The notes under the pieces were generated by a model. The model was not told the DNA's origin. It worked only from the letters and a program-made list of their open reading frames with translations, and searched no databases. From Wuchereria bancrofti (Eukaryota > Nematoda > Chromadorea > Rhabditida > Onchocercidae): 19,659 bases of DNA. Shown here one piece after another: positions 15,748-19,659 of the stretch (positions within the stretch are counted from its first letter, which is position 1; each line of letters starts with the position of its first letter). The DNA lies in assembly GCA_005281725.1 (NCBI GenBank), contig SSBO01000030.1:15869-35527 (forward strand), given 5' to 3'. The position numbers were made by a program, and so were the translations under genes.

Positions 15748-18700
15748 TTACTGTATTGATACTTTCGGCCTATTTGCCGACACTTTTTCAATTTCTTGAA
15801 AACGCTCCAACATATTACTTTCTTCTGATGAAAATTCTTTCTTCAATACCTAAATTTAATATTTGAATTTATATTTAAATTATATTTAAATTCGATTCAA
15901 TTATTCACTAAGTATTGTACATCAAGAAAGAAAAAAGAAAGTATAACTAATTAAGAATGTATATTTGAATTTATATTTAAATTATACTTAAATACTAACT
16001 AAGAATGAATCAATTCAATTATTGTGATATATTTAATTTAATCAATTGTGATATATTTAATTTCTTAAAATAATTTATGATTATGCTTATACATTACTTT
16101 CTACCATATATTCATTTGCAATGCTTAATTATATATTTAATTCAATTGCTAATCAACATTCTTTCTAATGTTAAAACCATTAAATAAATTTTAATTTATT
16201 ACCTCTAATTTATCCGTGAGACTGACAAAGTTAACTTCATTTGTACGTAATGTTTCTTGCATAAGATCAGTAAATAAATTTATAAATAAAAATCCATATA
16301 TTTATAAATAAATTTTTCTTTTACTAAATATTATAAAGTTTTTGCACCTCTAAGATTACAATAAGAATTTAATTGCAGTGCTAAATTTTTTTGCATATAT
16401 TTTTTAAAGAATCTTTTTTTTTAAAACAAAAGAGAAAAGATAAGAAAAGAAATGGGAAATATGAGAACTTTTTCATTTAGTTTTTTTTTCGTTGATTATC
16501 GTCCATCTATTGTTTTTTAAGCAATGTTGTGAATAGCAATTGGCAATGTTTGTTGTTAAAATAGGATTTAATTTTAGTTCAAAACCTGAATCAATCATTG
16601 TATGATTTGTTATATTTGTTCCCATATTCCTGTATAAAAAAAGGAAAAATCTTAGTAGAATTTAAAAAGTTGAAAATTTTAAAGATTTAAGCATATGATT
16701 AATGAATGATATGAATTTAGTAATTTAGTGTAATTTATTTTTCAATAATTTCATATGTAGTATTATTAAAGATAATGTTAAAAATTCAAATCCAATTTAA
16801 GCAGAAATTTTAAATGATACATTAGCTTAATGATTAAAATTAATTTAATCAATTAAAAATTTAATGCATACTTAATGTACATTCGCAGGTGTTCATTTTC
16901 ATTTCGACATTTTCCCAATTTAGGTGTTATACCTTGTTGTATTTTAAATATTTGATCTTTAAGTACCATTTCTAATTGTGCAGCTTTCATTTGCCATGCC
17001 ATTGCTTCATTTTCATAAGCCTAAATTTTTTATTTTCGATTTATTATGAAATTTATTAAAATGCATTTTTCCGCTTTTATTTTTATTTTTTTTGGAAATA
17101 GAAAACATTTCATATTTGCAATTAAAAATAATCATTCTTTTTTTAAATTTAAAATACTAGCAAAAATAGAGATGAAAGACAAACTTTTTTCCATTGTAAA
17201 ATAATATTAGTAGAAAGAAAAGAGAAAAGATTAAAAGATGACAAATAGCTATGCAAAAAAAATTTTGAATTTTGAATTTTAATATTTCAAACCTTCAATT
17301 GAAGAGGTGAATCTTGTGAAATTTGTACAGCTCGATGTTCAACAGTATGTCTTGCTTAAAAATTTCTCGTTCCACTTCCTTTCACATTTTTTCTTTCTTT
17401 TTTTGCTTGCGTAAATTTTGAATTTCAAATTTATCGATCAGATCACTCAAATAACTTTTATTAATTAAAAAATTATTGATTTTTTTGTTTTTTAAGAAAA
17501 GTAAGAAAACACCTGAGGTGAAGGTGGAAATGAGGATGAAATTCGTGATAGTTCTGAACAATGCAATATGTTATCAGCTGTTTCTGTCATAACTTCTGCA
17601 TCTTTAACTTCAATTTTAACTTTTACTTCTTTCTGTTGCTTCAGTGCAATTTGCAATTTCATCATTTCAGCTCGTGCATCAACTGCTTCCTGAATTGTCG
17701 CACACGAATCTAAAATTAATTTATCAACTTTCATGTATATGTAAAATATGAATAGCATAGAAGAAAAGAAATGTTAATAAATAAATATTTCTTATTTCAA
17801 TTTTTAAAGAAAAAATCAAATAGAATTAATTATTCTTCATTCTAATTTTTAAATTTAAATCTTAGTTTAATAATTTACCTCATGTCTATCAATAAGTTTT
17901 TGCTTTTCACGTCCATAATCTTCATTAGATTCTTTATGTCAAAGTAAAAGTTGATGTTGCCGGTCTATATTATTCATAGAATTTACAACTGATTCCAAAT
18001 CACATGACTGATCACGTAACTCATTCAAATGCAAATCTTTATTTTCCAATTGAACTAATGTTAATCTGGAATTTATGATAAAATTATTTGATAAATTTTA
18101 AAAACATTTTAAAAATGAACACTCTAATTTAATTTTAAAAAAGTTCAATCATACCATTTTTATCACATTTATCAGTTGCTAGTGATACACCATAAATAAT
18201 GCACACAAAAAAAATACAATAATCTTATCACTTCTGAATGTACTTTTTTGCATAAAACGAAAAAGAAGATATTATCAATTTAATATTTCAATAAATACTA
18301 TCAATTTATCGATTTAATAAAATACATTACCAATTTAATATTAACAAGATGCAAACTTTAATTGTTTCCTTAAATGATGAATTTCTTTGAATCGCTGCTG
18401 TGTTGATGTTAAATATTTCTCATCGTTATCAGTAAATCCCTTATCACAATGATTATGAATACAACGCCACTTAACACAATGTGGAATGTTCCTAAAAAAA
18501 AATGAAAAAAATAAATGAAACAAAAGGAATGATTAAAAAAATATTGAATATTCAATGATATTCTCATAATTATGAATTAGCATTATTTTACGAAGACTTG
18601 TCAATTATTATAGTATAAATAATATTATCTTAAGTAATTTTAATACCTAAACAACACTATATTTGTTACTTTTAACAAATTATTATATATATTTTTTAAA

Positions 18701-19659
18701 AGTTTTAAATAATATTTAAAACTAATGAAAAAAATATTATTGAATATTATATTAAACATTTTTTAAAAATGAAAATAATTGAAGAAAGACAAAAAAAATT
18801 TTTTCTCTTTTATCATTAAATATAGCACAAAAAAAGAGCTAAAAAATTTCAAAACTTTTTAAAGTTAAAAAACAAAATAACTATTACTTGATACTTTTGC
18901 CATTTACCAACAATATCTGAATTTCCAATAACTGTAACATTATCATTTGTTGATTATCACCATTAATTTCGCTATCTTCATCATTATCATTATTATCATG
19001 CGCAACTTCATCATTATCATTTTTTATCATCATCTCTTCATCCTCATTCTCATCATCACACAATATTGCTGTTTGTGGTTCTGATTTTGTATTTTCTTCT
19101 TTTGTACACACATTTCTGTCAAATGTTCTGAAAAAAAATTTATTTTTTTTAAATCATCAAGTATGATACGAAGAAAAAAACATAATAATATGTCATATTT
19201 GATAAGAATAAAAATTGTATAACAAAAATTTTATTAAAATAATCAATACATATGTATTTATGCAAATTTTTTTAAAAGCTTTATTTAATATATAAAAAAT
19301 TTTTTAATTCAATTTTAATCCAATTGCAATTTTTCAATTTTAATCTAGTAGTTGCGATTTTCGCTAAATATTCTGGAAAAAAAGCACAAAAAACTATAAA
19401 TAATTTAATTTAACCGTAATAATATGTTATATTTTGACAAGAATATAAATTGTATAATAAAAATTTTATTGAAATCATCAATATACATATATATTTTATG
19501 AAAAATTTTTTAAAAGCTTTACTTAATACATGAAAATTCTTTAATTCATTTAATTGTTAATTCACTTATATTTATAACAAATTATTTTATACCATTTAAT
19601 CTAATATTTCGTCGTGTTGACGATGATAAATGTTGAACAGTTGAAATTGGTGCAATTAT
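15748..19659 (-). pseudogene. Degenerate multi-exon acidic/coiled-coil gene, copy 2 (partial)
   Basis: Same exon series as copy 1 shifted by 8087 bp: 19659-19593 (cut by the window end), 19127-18908 (acidic), 18491-18357, 18065-17879, 17709-17513, 17454-17293, 17020-16881, 16629-16473 and 15849-15748. Both premature TGA codons and the frameshift described for copy 1 are present here too, so the breaks predate the duplication or the two copies are one locus assembled twice. I see no copy-specific repair. Family unknown; no catalytic motif is visible. Confidence 0.6.

Larger units (their letters stand above)
14659..19659 (+). repeat. Large direct duplication, copy 2 (continues past window end)
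   Basis: Matches 6570-11572 almost base for base, as described for copy 1. If the unit is a simple tandem repeat of about 8.09 kb, LTR H and LTR C would recur beyond 19659. Confidence 0.93.

Overview
The window looks like AT-rich nuclear DNA of a nematode. The strongest evidence is the 22-nt nematode spliced leader SL1, present exactly four times and once with a single mismatch, together with BEL/Pao LTR retrotransposons and short exons bounded by nematode-style T-rich AG acceptors and GT donors. A spirurid or filarial source would fit the base composition, but I cannot prove it. There are no rRNA or tRNA genes, CRISPR arrays or bacterial genes.

Layout. 1-883 is AT-rich filler with small repeats and a trinucleotide microsatellite. 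884-5638 is a pile of BEL/Pao fragments: LTR A (+, split by an N at 1317), LTR B (-) with the end of its pol, an SL1-bearing promoter-like remnant (+), a pol tail with LTR D (+), and LTR E (-) nested in LTR D and preceded on its own strand by an envelope-like glycoprotein reading frame. That env frame is fused to the start of a gag gene from an SL1-bearing element. 5642-7517 holds two LTR-F/gag 5' ends separated by an N at 6083. 7661-11637 holds a degenerate multi-exon coiled-coil gene on the minus strand. 11744-12221 is a solo LTR (H) with a perfect 5-bp target duplication and SL1 inside it. 12227-13437 is AT-rich spacer. 13438-14108 is LTR C with its pol tail. 14443-14653 is an exon remnant abutting the last 18 bp of an LTR F. 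14659-19659 is a second, nearly identical copy of 6570-11572 that runs off the window.

How it fits together. Almost nothing here is an intact host gene. The notable signal is that the LTRs of the gag-bearing family F, the solo LTR H and a third remnant all carry the SL1 sequence at a comparable place, downstream of a TATA-like box. In F and H the SL1 is followed by GT. I infer that SL1 lies at or near the 5' end of these elements' transcripts, so that they would begin with a genome-encoded copy of the leader that nematodes normally add by trans-splicing. Two single-N joins and the tandem copies mean that part of the architecture may come from assembly.
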